DNA from: Planococcus plakortidis
GTDB taxonomy: Bacteria; Bacillota; Bacilli; Bacillales_A; Planococcaceae
NCBI RefSeq assembly: GCF_001687605.2
Contig: NZ_CP016539.2
Location: 1,394,501 to 1,458,500 of the forward strand
Reading direction: 5' to 3'
Length of the DNA: 64,000 nucleotides
The translations under genes were made by a program, and so were the position numbers. The number at the start of each line of letters is the position of its first letter. Positions within the stretch are counted from its first letter, which is position 1. This document shows, one piece after another, positions 45,668 to 55,847 of this stretch. The notes under the pieces are model-generated. The model saw only the letters and a program-made list of their open reading frames with translations. It did no database searches and had not been told where the DNA came from.

Positions 45668-45772
45668 GTTATGTTTGTAGCGCACCCGTGCTACAACCGC
45701 TCGAACCGGGTCTTAAAGCATCGCGAGATCACCTGGAGAGGCGAGTCTTAGTCTAAGAGGAGGTGCAAGGAT
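45668..45772 (+). promoter_or_regulatory. Ribosomal protein L21 leader
   Basis: The leader of about 105 nt has a hairpin TTGTAGC (45675-45681) with GCTACAA (45690-45696), then a second hairpin in which CACCT (45730-45734) pairs with AGGTG (45765 end), covering the rplU ribosome binding site AGAGGAGGTG. This resembles the L21 leader known in Bacilli, where L21 is thought to bind its own mRNA and repress the operon. Family identity is from position and folding, not from a covariance search. Confidence 0.75.
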
Positions 45773-46081
45773 ATGTACGCAATTATTGAAACTGGTGGAA
45801 AACAAATCAAAGTGGAAGCTGGCCAAGAGATCTACGTTGAGAAAGTGAACGCAGAAGCTGGCGACACAGTAACATTTGACAAAGTTCTATTTGTAGGTGG
45901 AGACGATACTAAAGTGGGTGTTCCTTTCGTAGAAGGAGCAACTGTTACAGCGAAAGTTGAAAAACAGGGCCGCGGCAAGAAAATCACTGTCTTCAAATAC
46001 AAAGCGAAAAAGAACTACCACAAAAAACAAGGTCATCGTCAGCCATTCACGAAATTGACTGTTGATGCAATCAACCTGTAA
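45773..46081 (+). CDS. rplU: Ribosomal protein bL21
   Basis: A 102-residue 50S protein, full length. Typical start [18 protein letters not shown] and basic end [14 protein letters not shown]. It binds 23S rRNA. First gene of the rplU-prp-rpmA operon and probably autoregulated through the leader. Codon use is strongly biased, as for abundant proteins. Confidence 0.97.
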   Translation: MYAIIETGGKQIKVEAGQEIYVEKVNAEAGDTVTFDKVLFVGGDDTKVGVPFVEGATVTAKVEKQGRGKKITVFKYKAKKNYHKKQGHRQPFTKLTVDAINL

Positions 46082-46083
46082 GA

Positions 46084-46413
46084 ATGATCCAGGTGACTAT
46101 TCATCAAACCGGCAGCTATATCAAAGGCTTTGAAATGTCGGGACATGCGGATTTTGCCGAACATGGCAAGGATCTTGTCTGTGCCGGGGCTTCCGCTGTT
46201 TCCTTCGGGGCAGTGAACGCCATTATGGAGCTGACGGGAATTGAACCGGACATCGAACAGGCGGATAGCGGTTTTTTGAAAATCGCCTTTCCGGAGAACA
46301 TGGACAAAAAGACGGATGAGCAGGTTCAACTGCTTGTACGCGCTATGGTCATTTCTCTGGAAACGATTGAACACGAATATGCAGACTTTATAAAAATAAC
46401 CTTCACAGCTTAG
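46084..46413 (+). CDS. prp: Ribosomal-processing cysteine protease Prp (YsxB)
   Basis: A 109-residue protease that removes the N-terminal extension of L27 in Firmicutes. The catalytic histidine and cysteine are in SGHADFAEHGKDLVCAGASA (His about 22, Cys about 34). It lies between rplU and rpmA, as usual, and its substrate is the next gene product. Two bases separate it from rplU. Confidence 0.94.
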   Translation: MIQVTIHQTGSYIKGFEMSGHADFAEHGKDLVCAGASAVSFGAVNAIMELTGIEPDIEQADSGFLKIAFPENMDKKTDEQVQLLVRAMVISLETIEHEYADFIKITFTA

Positions 46414-46716
<303 letters not shown>

Positions 46717-46725
46717 TAACAAACG

Positions 46726-46755
46726 AAAAGGGCTGCTTTCGCAGTCCTTTTTCTT
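46726..46755 (+). terminator. Terminator of the rplU-prp-rpmA operon
   Basis: AAAAGGGCTGC pairs with GCAGTCCTTTT (one G-T) with loop TTTC, followed by TTCTTTT. Confidence 0.85.
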
Positions 46756-46843
46756 TTGAAACAAGACCACCCAAAACCCGGTCAGGGAAATCCGGCCAGA
46801 AACTTGGTATAATGGCTAAAAGTGTGTGAAAAGGAAGTGCATT

Positions 46844-47356
46844 ATGGACGACAGGCTAACGGTGGCACAATCGCTTCGGCATGCGCGCCATGATTTCATG
46901 AATGAGTTGCAGATGATCAAATTGAATCTGGATTTGGGGCGCACAGATCGAGCCCAGGCGCTCATTCGTACGTATGCCGAAGCGGCTATGCACCAAAGCC
47001 GGCTGTCGGCTCTCTCTATGCCCGAAACGGAAGAGTGGCTATTGACGGCTGGCTGGCGTTTTCCGGAGTTGCGCCTAGCAATGTTCTGCGAAGCCCAAAG
47101 AGCGCCGCGCGAATTGGATGCGGCGCTCTCTAGCTGGCTCGAAGCATTCGCGGAAAGCGTGAAACAAGCGTTTTCCGACGCTTGGCCCTATACGCTGGAG
47201 CTGCACATAATGGAAGCGGGCGGCCGGTTTTCACTGGAACTGTCAGGTGACGGTGACTGGTCATCCCTGAATTTGGATTCACAGCAATTGGCAATTGGTA
47301 AAGCGTGCGGATCGGATCGCTCGAAAATTGAGATCCACGCACAGATGGAGGGATAA
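46844..47356 (+). CDS. Spo0B-like phosphotransferase domain protein
   Basis: A 170-residue protein whose first helix has [20 protein letters not shown], matching the phosphorylated-histidine helix of Spo0B (RHDWMNKLQLIK); His16 would be the phosphoryl carrier. In B. subtilis Spo0B passes phosphate from Spo0F to Spo0A to start sporulation, and sits between rpmA and obg as here. The rest diverges a lot, and neighbouring sporulation genes are missing. It could serve a Spo0A-like or other two-component relay, or be a relic. ATG 46844 has AAGGAAG upstream; a TATAAT with extended TGg (46805-46813) is present. It is one base away from obg. Confidence 0.85.
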   Translation: MDDRLTVAQSLRHARHDFMNELQMIKLNLDLGRTDRAQALIRTYAEAAMHQSRLSALSMPETEEWLLTAGWRFPELRLAMFCEAQRAPRELDAALSSWLEAFAESVKQAFSDAWPYTLELHIMEAGGRFSLELSGDGDWSSLNLDSQQLAIGKACGSDRSKIEIHAQMEG

Positions 47357-47357
47357 T

Positions 47358-48647
47358 ATGTTTGTCGATCACGTAAAAGTATATGTAAAAGGTGGCGACG
47401 GCGGGGATGGCATGGTAGCATTCCGCCGCGAAAAATATGTGCCGAACGGCGGGCCAGCCGGAGGCGACGGAGGGAAAGGCGCAGACATCGTCTTCCAGGT
47501 CGATGAAGGCTTGCGCACCTTGATGGATTTCCGCTTCAAGCGGATCTTTAAGGCCGAGCGCGGGACGCACGGCATGAGCAAAAACCAGCACGGCGCAAAA
47601 GCGCATGATACGATCATCAAAGTTCCGCCGGGCACGGTCGTAAAAGATGCCGATACCGGCGAAACGATCGCCGATTTGGTGGAAGACGGCCAAACGGCGA
47701 TCATCGCTCGCGGCGGGCGCGGTGGGCGCGGCAACTCGCGTTTCGCGACGCCGCAGAACCCGGCTCCGGAACTGTCGGAAAAAGGCGAACCGGGCTTGGA
47801 GCGTAATGTCATCCTGGAATTGAAAGTGTTGGCGGATGTCGGCCTCGTCGGTTTCCCGAGTGTCGGCAAATCGACATTATTGTCGGTCGTCACGGCAGCC
47901 AAACCGAAAATCGGCGCGTATCATTTCACGACGATCGTCCCGAACCTCGGGATGGTCCAGACGGAAGACCAGCGCAGCTTCGTCATGGCCGATTTGCCGG
48001 GATTGATCGAAGGCGCACACGAAGGGATTGGGCTTGGCCATCAATTCCTGCGCCACATCGAACGGACGCGCGTCATCGTGCACGTCATCGATATGTCAGG
48101 CATGGAAGGCCGCGACCCTTACGAGGATTATGTGACCATCAATGAAGAATTGAAGCAATACAATATGCGCTTGACTGAACGCCCGCAACTCATCGTGGCG
48201 AACAAGATGGACATGCCGGATGCCGAAGAGAACTTGGAAGCGTTCCGCAAGAAATTGCCGGAAGACGCCAAAGTATTCCCGATCTCCGCATTGTCGAAAA
48301 AAGGCTTGAACAACCTGATGTTTGCGGTAGCCGATTTGCTTGAAGTGACGCCGGAATTCCCGATGGAAGAAGAGGCGGACCCGAATGCAGCGGATACGGT
48401 TCTTTACAAGCACGAAATGCAAGGCGATGGATTCGAGATCACGCGCGATCCGGATGGCGCTTTTGTCCTTTCAGGCTATGCGATCGAGCGGATGTTCAAG
48501 ATGACCGACTTCTCCCGTGAAGATTCGATTCGCCGATTCGCCCGCCAGATGCGCGGCATGGGCATTGATGATGCGCTTCGCGAACGCGGGGCGGAAAACG
48601 GCGATACGGTCCGTTTGCTTGAATTTGAGTTCGAATTCACCGATTGA
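47358..48647 (+). CDS. obg: GTPase Obg/CgtA
   Basis: A 429-residue GTPase involved in 50S assembly and stress response. The glycine-rich Obg fold is at the N-terminus ([20 protein letters not shown]), then the G domain with [21 protein letters not shown] and NKMD, and the C-terminal OCT domain (about 350-429). ATG 47358 follows GGAGGG. It follows the Spo0B-like gene as in B. subtilis. Confidence 0.97.
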   Translation: MFVDHVKVYVKGGDGGDGMVAFRREKYVPNGGPAGGDGGKGADIVFQVDEGLRTLMDFRFKRIFKAERGTHGMSKNQHGAKAHDTIIKVPPGTVVKDADTGETIADLVEDGQTAIIARGGRGGRGNSRFATPQNPAPELSEKGEPGLERNVILELKVLADVGLVGFPSVGKSTLLSVVTAAKPKIGAYHFTTIVPNLGMVQTEDQRSFVMADLPGLIEGAHEGIGLGHQFLRHIERTRVIVHVIDMSGMEGRDPYEDYVTINEELKQYNMRLTERPQLIVANKMDMPDAEENLEAFRKKLPEDAKVFPISALSKKGLNNLMFAVADLLEVTPEFPMEEEADPNAADTVLYKHEMQGDGFEITRDPDGAFVLSGYAIERMFKMTDFSREDSIRRFARQMRGMGIDDALRERGAENGDTVRLLEFEFEFTD

Positions 48648-48663
48648 TGCGGAGGGTACTTGA

Positions 48664-49116
48664 ATGAAGGATATTTCGGAACAACGTTATTACCTGGTGC
48701 GTGAAGATGTACTGACGGAAGCGATGGTCAAGACGCTGGAAGTGAAGAAATTGCTTCAGCGGGACCGCATGTCCATCCTGGATGCGGTCGCACAGACCGG
48801 ATTGTCGCGTTCGGCATTCTATAAATACCGTGACGCGGTTTTTCCGTTTCATTCCATCGTCAAAGAGCGGATCTTGACGGTTTTCCTGCAATTGGAAGAC
48901 CGTTCCGGCACGCTTGCGACTTTGCTTCAGGCGGTCGCGGAGATGGGCTGCAATATTTTGACCATCCACCAGACCATTCCGATCCAAGGGCGCGCCAACG
49001 TCACTTTGTCACTGGATGTGACGGCGATGGACGTTGACTTGGACATGTTCTTGCAGCAACTGAAAAAACTCGACTTTGTTGAGTCGGCCGACGTGGTATC
49101 GAGCGGTTCGTCATAA
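48664..49116 (+). CDS. pheB: ACT domain protein PheB (UPF0735)
   Basis: A 150-residue protein: N-terminal helix-turn-helix-like part with [21 protein letters not shown]-terminal ACT domain ([20 protein letters not shown]). ACT domains bind amino acids. Located between obg and pheA as in B. subtilis; role in phenylalanine control is inferred. Confidence 0.92.
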   Translation: MKDISEQRYYLVREDVLTEAMVKTLEVKKLLQRDRMSILDAVAQTGLSRSAFYKYRDAVFPFHSIVKERILTVFLQLEDRSGTLATLLQAVAEMGCNILTIHQTIPIQGRANVTLSLDVTAMDVDLDMFLQQLKKLDFVESADVVSSGSS

Positions 49117-49135
49117 ATGTAGGGGGAATGAGTCC

Positions 49136-49996
49136 ATGACTGAAGAGAAAAAGAAAATTTCATTTTTAGGCCCGGAAGCGTCGTTTACGCATCTGGCCGC
49201 TGCCAAAGTATTTCCGGCAGAACAGCTGATGCCGTATACGACCATTCCCGAATGCATCGAGGCGGTCGCGGACGGCACGGTCGACTATGCGGTCGTGCCG
49301 CTCGAGAATGCGCTCGAAGGTTCGGTGCCGTTGACGGTGGATTATTTATTCCATGAAGCGGAGCTGTATGTGACCGCGGAAGTGCTGTCGCCGATCCAGC
49401 AGCATTTGCTGGCCCACCCGGAAAACCGCGGAACGGATTCGTTCGAAGCGATCTATTCGCATCCGCACGCCTTGGCGCAATGCCATAAGTTCCTGTTCTA
49501 CACGTATAAGAACACGCCACTTGAGCAGTACAGCTCGACGGCAGCGGCAGCCAAGATGGTCGCGGAATTGCCGGAGCGCAATATCGCGGCGATCGCCAAT
49601 GATTATGCGGCGGAAAAATACGGCTTGGACATCGTGCAGCGCGATATCCACGATTTTCATTTCAACCATACACGCTTTTTCGTGCTATCGAGAAGCAACC
49701 ATAAATTGACCGACCCGGAACACGAAGCGCAGATCAAGACCACTTTGATGATCACGCCGCCAGAAGACGACCGGTCCGGTGTCTTGCACCAGGTGCTGTC
49801 GGTATTCGCATGGCGCCAGTTGAACTTGTCGAAGATCGAATCGCGCCCGTTGAAGACAGGGCTCGGCAATTATTTCTTCATCGCCGATGTATTGGAAGAC
49901 GAGAACGCGGCGATGATGCGCGGCGCGTTCGAAGAGCTTAAGGCTCTCGGTTGCGGCGTCAAGACGCTCGGTTCCTACTATACCTATAATTCATGA
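49136..49996 (+). CDS. pheA: Prephenate dehydratase
   Basis: A 286-residue monofunctional enzyme turning prephenate into phenylpyruvate. Type II periplasmic-binding fold starts ISFLGPEASFTHLAA; the catalytic TRF motif is in FNHTRFFVLSR; ACT domain with the ESRP phenylalanine-binding motif (LSKIESRPLKTGLG) forms the C-terminus. ATG 49136 follows AGGGGGAATG. It ends at a terminator shared with niaR. Confidence 0.95.
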   Translation: MTEEKKKISFLGPEASFTHLAAAKVFPAEQLMPYTTIPECIEAVADGTVDYAVVPLENALEGSVPLTVDYLFHEAELYVTAEVLSPIQQHLLAHPENRGTDSFEAIYSHPHALAQCHKFLFYTYKNTPLEQYSSTAAAAKMVAELPERNIAAIANDYAAEKYGLDIVQRDIHDFHFNHTRFFVLSRSNHKLTDPEHEAQIKTTLMITPPEDDRSGVLHQVLSVFAWRQLNLSKIESRPLKTGLGNYFFIADVLEDENAAMMRGAFEELKALGCGVKTLGSYYTYNS

Positions 49997-50010
49997 TGAA
50001 ACGCACAAAA

Positions 50011-50050
50011 AAATCCCCCGGAGCCTGAGTGGCGCCCGGGGGATTTTTGC
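50011..50050 (+). terminator. Shared terminator between pheA and niaR
   Basis: AAATCCCCCGG (50011-50021) pairs with CCGGGGGATTT (50036-50046), with A-run before and T-run after, so it can act in both directions for convergent genes. Confidence 0.88.
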
Positions 50051-50584
50051 TTATTCCGCTTCTTCCAGCAGGTAGCCGTGCTGCTTCATCGCTTCGACTG
50101 CGTTTGCGAGCGTTTCCGGAAGGTCTGCCGTGATGGTGTGGATATGCGTGCCTTCTGTCAGCTCGAGCAAGTAACTGGCACCGGTATCGCGTATGCGCTG
50201 CATGAACAAATCGACATCCAGCGGCGTCGAGACGTGGATGCCGGCTGTCAGCTCGCCGTAAACGGGATGTTCGATCGAGACGTCTTTCACTGTGACGCCG
50301 CAATCGACGAGTAGGCGCAATTCCGCTTCCGTTTCTTCCGGGCGGTGGCTGCAGGCGATTCGCCGGCTCACTTGCTTATTGCCGCTCGGGTCCAGGTACA
50401 GATACCCTTGGCTCGTCGCGATGATCGGCTCTCCTTTCGCCTTCAGCAAAGTCATGTCGCCGACCACCACTTGGCGCGATACTTGCGCGAGTTTCGCAAG
50501 CGCGCTCCCGGTCATCGGCCGCCCCGCCTGCTTCAGCTCATCCAATAAAACATTCCGGCGCTCTTCGCCGTATAACTTTTTCAT
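50051..50584 (-). CDS. niaR: Niacin-responsive transcriptional repressor NiaR (YrxA)
   Basis: A 177-residue regulator: winged HTH at residues about 6-60 (RNVLLDELKQAGRPMTGSAL) and a 3H domain with three histidine motifs (SIEHPVYGEL, TAGIHVSTP, GTHIHTITAD). NiaR represses NAD-biosynthesis genes with nicotinic acid as co-repressor. B. subtilis has yrxA next to nadBCA and nifS close to pheA; here those genes are absent at this locus, so its targets are elsewhere. It is encoded convergently to pheA. Confidence 0.9.
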   Translation of the reverse strand: MKKLYGEERRNVLLDELKQAGRPMTGSALAKLAQVSRQVVVGDMTLLKAKGEPIIATSQGYLYLDPSGNKQVSRRIACSHRPEETEAELRLLVDCGVTVKDVSIEHPVYGELTAGIHVSTPLDVDLFMQRIRDTGASYLLELTEGTHIHTITADLPETLANAVEAMKQHGYLLEEAE

Positions 50585-50917
50585 GAAAACCCTCCGTTGA
50601 TTACCAAATTACATATTGTACTCTGAAATTGCCTTTCTGTAAAAATCATTTAAGGCCACTCTTGGTGTGTTCAGCAATATATATCAATGTAGCAAAACTG
50701 CGAAGACTTCCGCGGGAAAGCGAAGCAGATTTGCGGAATGCGTTGAGTGAGTGAATTTGACTTCACCATATAATTTTATTTTAACATAAAGATAAACTTC
50801 AATCAGCGGGGAGCTCTTTGAACGCGCCACAAGGACCAGCCAAACGGGATAGCTTTCTTCGTAGGAGCGGGCGGAATATGGTATAATCAATAGGTTGAAA
50901 ATGAAAGGGCGATTGCA
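50585..50917. other. Gene-free interval between niaR and ruvA
   Basis: It holds the niaR upstream region, a short-form palindrome (50692-50739), and an extended -10 for ruvA (TGg-TATAAT, 50879-50887) without a clear -35. The bofC gene found upstream of ruvA in B. subtilis is absent. Confidence 0.65.
50692..50739 (+). repeat. Interspersed palindromic repeat, short form (copy R4)
   Basis: Arms GCAAAACTGC / GCAGATTTGC (9 of 10 pair) enclosing GAAGACTTCCGCGGGAAAGC. Same short form as at 35.85 kb. Confidence 0.78.
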
Positions 50918-51514
50918 ATGTACGATTACATAAAAGGGCAAGTCACGCGTGTGACGCCTGAATATTTAGTGGTGGAACAGCAGGGAGTCGGCTGGCAGAT
51001 CTTTGCCCCGAACCCGTATTCATTCGGATCCGATGAACTGCAGATCTTTGTGCATCATCACGTAAGGGAAGACGCGCAGTTCCTGTTCGGCTTCCCGACG
51101 CTCGAGCAACGGGAGTTGTTCCGCAAGCTCATCAGCGTCTCGGGCATCGGCCCTAAAGGCGCTTTGGCGATTTTGGCATCCGGCCAGCCGCAATTCGTCA
51201 TCGAGGCGATCGAGCAGGAAGACGAGAAGTATTTGGTGAAATTCCCTGGCGTCGGCAAGAAAACCGCCCGCCAGATGATCTTGGACTTGAAAGGCAAGCT
51301 GACGGATTTCTTCGGGGAATCCTACGAGGAAGCGGGCCAGCCGGACTTGTTCGGCGGCGACGAAACCGAGCTCGAAGAAGCGATGCTCGCGCTCGGTGCG
51401 CTCGGCTATTCGGAACGCGAGATCACGAAAGTGAAGCCGCAGTTGAAAGGCCTGGAGCTCGACACGGAAGGCTATATGAAGAAAGCCCTTCAATTACTAT
51501 TGAAACAGACTTAA
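50918..51514 (+). CDS. ruvA: Holliday junction branch migration protein RuvA
   Basis: A 198-residue tetrameric DNA-binding subunit. OB-fold N-terminus [20 protein letters not shown]; two helix-hairpin-helix motifs ([16 protein letters not shown] and [16 protein letters not shown]); domain III at the C-terminus binds RuvB. Followed 16 nt later by ruvB. Confidence 0.96.
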   Translation: MYDYIKGQVTRVTPEYLVVEQQGVGWQIFAPNPYSFGSDELQIFVHHHVREDAQFLFGFPTLEQRELFRKLISVSGIGPKGALAILASGQPQFVIEAIEQEDEKYLVKFPGVGKKTARQMILDLKGKLTDFFGESYEEAGQPDLFGGDETELEEAMLALGALGYSEREITKVKPQLKGLELDTEGYMKKALQLLLKQT

Positions 51515-51530
51515 CAAGGAGGCGAACGCC

Positions 51531-52525
51531 ATGGAAGAACGCATCATTGACGGCGAAATTTCGGAATTCGATGAGCGCTTTGAGCAATCGTTGCGGCCAC
51601 AGCGTTTGTCGCAATACATCGGCCAGCAGAAGGTAAAGCATAATTTAGAGATTTTCATCGAAGCAGCGAGAATGCGCAACGAATCGCTGGACCATGTGCT
51701 GCTTTACGGGCCGCCGGGTCTCGGGAAGACGACCCTTGCGACCGTCATCGCCAATGAAATGGAAGTCGGCGTCAAGATGACTTCTGGCCCTGCGATCGAA
51801 CGGCCGGGCGATTTGGCGGCGATCGTGTCGTCACTGGAGCCGGGGGATGTATTGTTCATCGACGAGATCCACCGGCTGAACCGCTCGATCGAAGAAGTGC
51901 TGTACCCAGCGATGGAGGATTTTTGCCTTGATATCGTCGTCGGAAAAGGGCCGACAGCGCGCTCGGTGCGTCTCGATTTGCCGCCGTTCACCCTGATAGG
52001 GGCGACGACGCGTGCAGGCGCTTTATCGGCGCCGCTTCGCGACCGTTTTGGCGTGTTGTCGCGGCTCGAGTATTACGACACGGAAGCGTTGACGGATATC
52101 GTCGAACGCAGCGCCGCTTTATTCGAGGCGGATATCGACCCGCATGCCGCGGGTGAAATCGCACGCCGTTCCCGCGGCACCCCGCGTATTGCGAACCGGT
52201 TGCTAAAACGCGTGCGCGATTACGCGATGGTGCGCGGCAACGGCTCGATCACGACCGATATGGCCGAGCAGGCGCTCGAGATGCTGCAAGTCGACCCGCT
52301 CGGGCTGGACCATATCGACCATAAGCTACTGACCGGCATGATCAGCCGTTTTAGAGGCGGGCCGGTCGGTTTGGACACGATCGCTGCAAGCATCGGCGAG
52401 GAATCGACGACGATTGAAGATGTTTACGAGCCGTATCTTTTGCAGATCGGCTTTATCCAACGGACGCCGAGAGGGCGCACTGTGACGCCTCTTGCATACG
52501 AACACTTTAAAATGGAGATGCCTGA

Positions 52526-52529
<4 letters not shown>
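51531..52529 (+). CDS. ruvB: Holliday junction helicase RuvB
   Basis: A 332-residue AAA+ motor. Walker [14 protein letters not shown], Walker [12 protein letters not shown], sensor LIGATTRAG, arginine finger region SAPLRDRFG, and C-terminal winged helix. ATG is preceded by AAGGAGG. It overlaps queA by 4 nt. Confidence 0.97.
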
Positions 52530-54744
<2,215 letters not shown>

Positions 54745-54785
54745 GTACGAAAACGATAGAGAACATGAAAGGGGGAAATTGAACA

Positions 54786-55043
54786 ATGGAAACATTAATT
54801 GCGTTATCACCTTTACTATTGATGTTCTTGCTGATGTGGCTCTTCATCATCCGCCCAGCGCAAAAACGCCAGAAAGCGACCGCTAACATGCAATCCGAAT
54901 TGAAACGTGGGGACCGCATCGTCACGATCGGCGGCTTGCATGGCCAAGTCGACGCTGTGGACGATACGACCATCTACATCACGGTGGCAGACGGCACGCG
55001 CATGCAATTTGAGCGCCAGGCGATTGCCCGCATTGTTGAATAA
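54786..55043 (+). CDS. yajC: Preprotein translocase subunit YajC
   Basis: An 85-residue protein: one membrane helix (about 6-23) followed by the typical IRPAQKRQKATANMQSELKR and GDRIVTIGGLHGQVDAVDD. It associates with SecDF-YidC in other bacteria. AAGGGGG precedes the ATG. It is followed by a terminator and a repeat-bearing gap. Confidence 0.93.
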   Translation: METLIALSPLLLMFLLMWLFIIRPAQKRQKATANMQSELKRGDRIVTIGGLHGQVDAVDDTTIYITVADGTRMQFERQAIARIVE

Positions 55044-55051
55044 GCAACCGC

Positions 55052-55086
55052 AAAAAACCGTCTTCCTTTCGGGAGGCGTTTTTTTC
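55052..55086 (+). terminator. Terminator of ruvA-yajC run
   Basis: CGTCTTCC / GGGAGGCG (two G-T pairs) with loop TTTC, A-run before and seven T after. Confidence 0.85.
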
Positions 55087-55463
55087 GTCCATTGGGAAAT
55101 CCACTATACTCTAACTGAACAAAGCTATTTAAAGCCTTTTTAAGAACAATATTATGCAACACAACTGAAGCTGTGGATTGAGTGACCTATTTTGGTTTAT
55201 TTCCCATCTAATGTATATACTCAAATGAAAGAGTGGAAGGCGGCGACTCCTGCGGGAATAGTATGAGTCTTGAGACCCCACAGGAAGCGAAGCGACCGAG
55301 GAGGCTCAAGCCATGCCCGCGGAAAGCGTCCGCCTGGAGCGATTTCATTAACTTATTTTAACCAAAATAAATTAAACAATTTTCCAAAAATTTTCATGCA
55401 TTTGTTCTAAAATTTCCACCTGGGAGTTACAATGGAAACAGAACTGCAGAAAGGAGCACCGAC
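55087..55463. other. Gene-free interval between yajC and comN
   Basis: It contains a long-form palindrome (55235-55342). B. subtilis has yrzE, yrbG and spoVB in this interval; none is seen. Confidence 0.65.
55235..55342 (+). repeat. Interspersed palindromic repeat, long form (copy R5)
   Basis: Arms AGGCGG (55238-55243) and CCGCCT (55330-55335). Interior: CGACTCCTGCGGGAA, TTGAGACCCCAC, CGAGGAGGCTCAAG, CCCGCGGAAAGCG. The inner TTGAG/CTCAA also pair. Confidence 0.83.
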
Positions 55464-55784
55464 ATGATGAGCTATCCGGAAAAATACGAGCAGGTGCTGC
55501 CCGCATTGGAGAGCAAATGCAGCGAATTCACGTATTTGCAATACGAAACATTCACCCCGGAAGCCTTGTGGGATTATTGTCTGAAAAAAGTGTGGAAAAA
55601 GAAACAGATCGAAGCGCTGCGTTTGCATGAAATGGTATCGGATATCATGGATCTGACAGCTTCCGATTTTGTCGCTTACCATCAAGTGGAAGCCTTTAAA
55701 ACCGCGAACTTTTTCACGGAAGACAGCATGGAGGACCTGCAGCAGCTTCTTCGTCCGGCGCGCCAGAAACCGCGCGGGATTTGA
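55464..55784 (+). CDS. comN: Post-transcriptional regulator ComN
   Basis: A 106-residue small protein with LWDYCLKKVWKKKQIEALRL and LHEMVSDIMDLTASDFVAYH, the pattern of the ComN/YrzD family. In B. subtilis ComN acts on comE mRNA localisation and lies directly upstream of secDF, as here. Two ATGs in a row are possible starts; AAAGGAG lies 7 nt before the first. The secDF promoter overlaps its stop codon. Confidence 0.85.
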   Translation: MMSYPEKYEQVLPALESKCSEFTYLQYETFTPEALWDYCLKKVWKKKQIEALRLHEMVSDIMDLTASDFVAYHQVEAFKTANFFTEDSMEDLQQLLRPARQKPRGI

Positions 55785-55809
55785 CACCTTTTGGCACGTC
55801 ACCGATAAT
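55781..55809 (+). promoter_or_regulatory. Sigma-A promoter of secDF
   Basis: Consensus TTGACA (55781-55786), a 17-nt spacer, and GATAAT (55804-55809), about 40 nt before the secDF start. The -35 overlaps the comN stop codon. Confidence 0.78.
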
Positions 55810-55847
55810 GTAAGTGCTGTGTTGTATATTGAGGAGGAACTATACAT

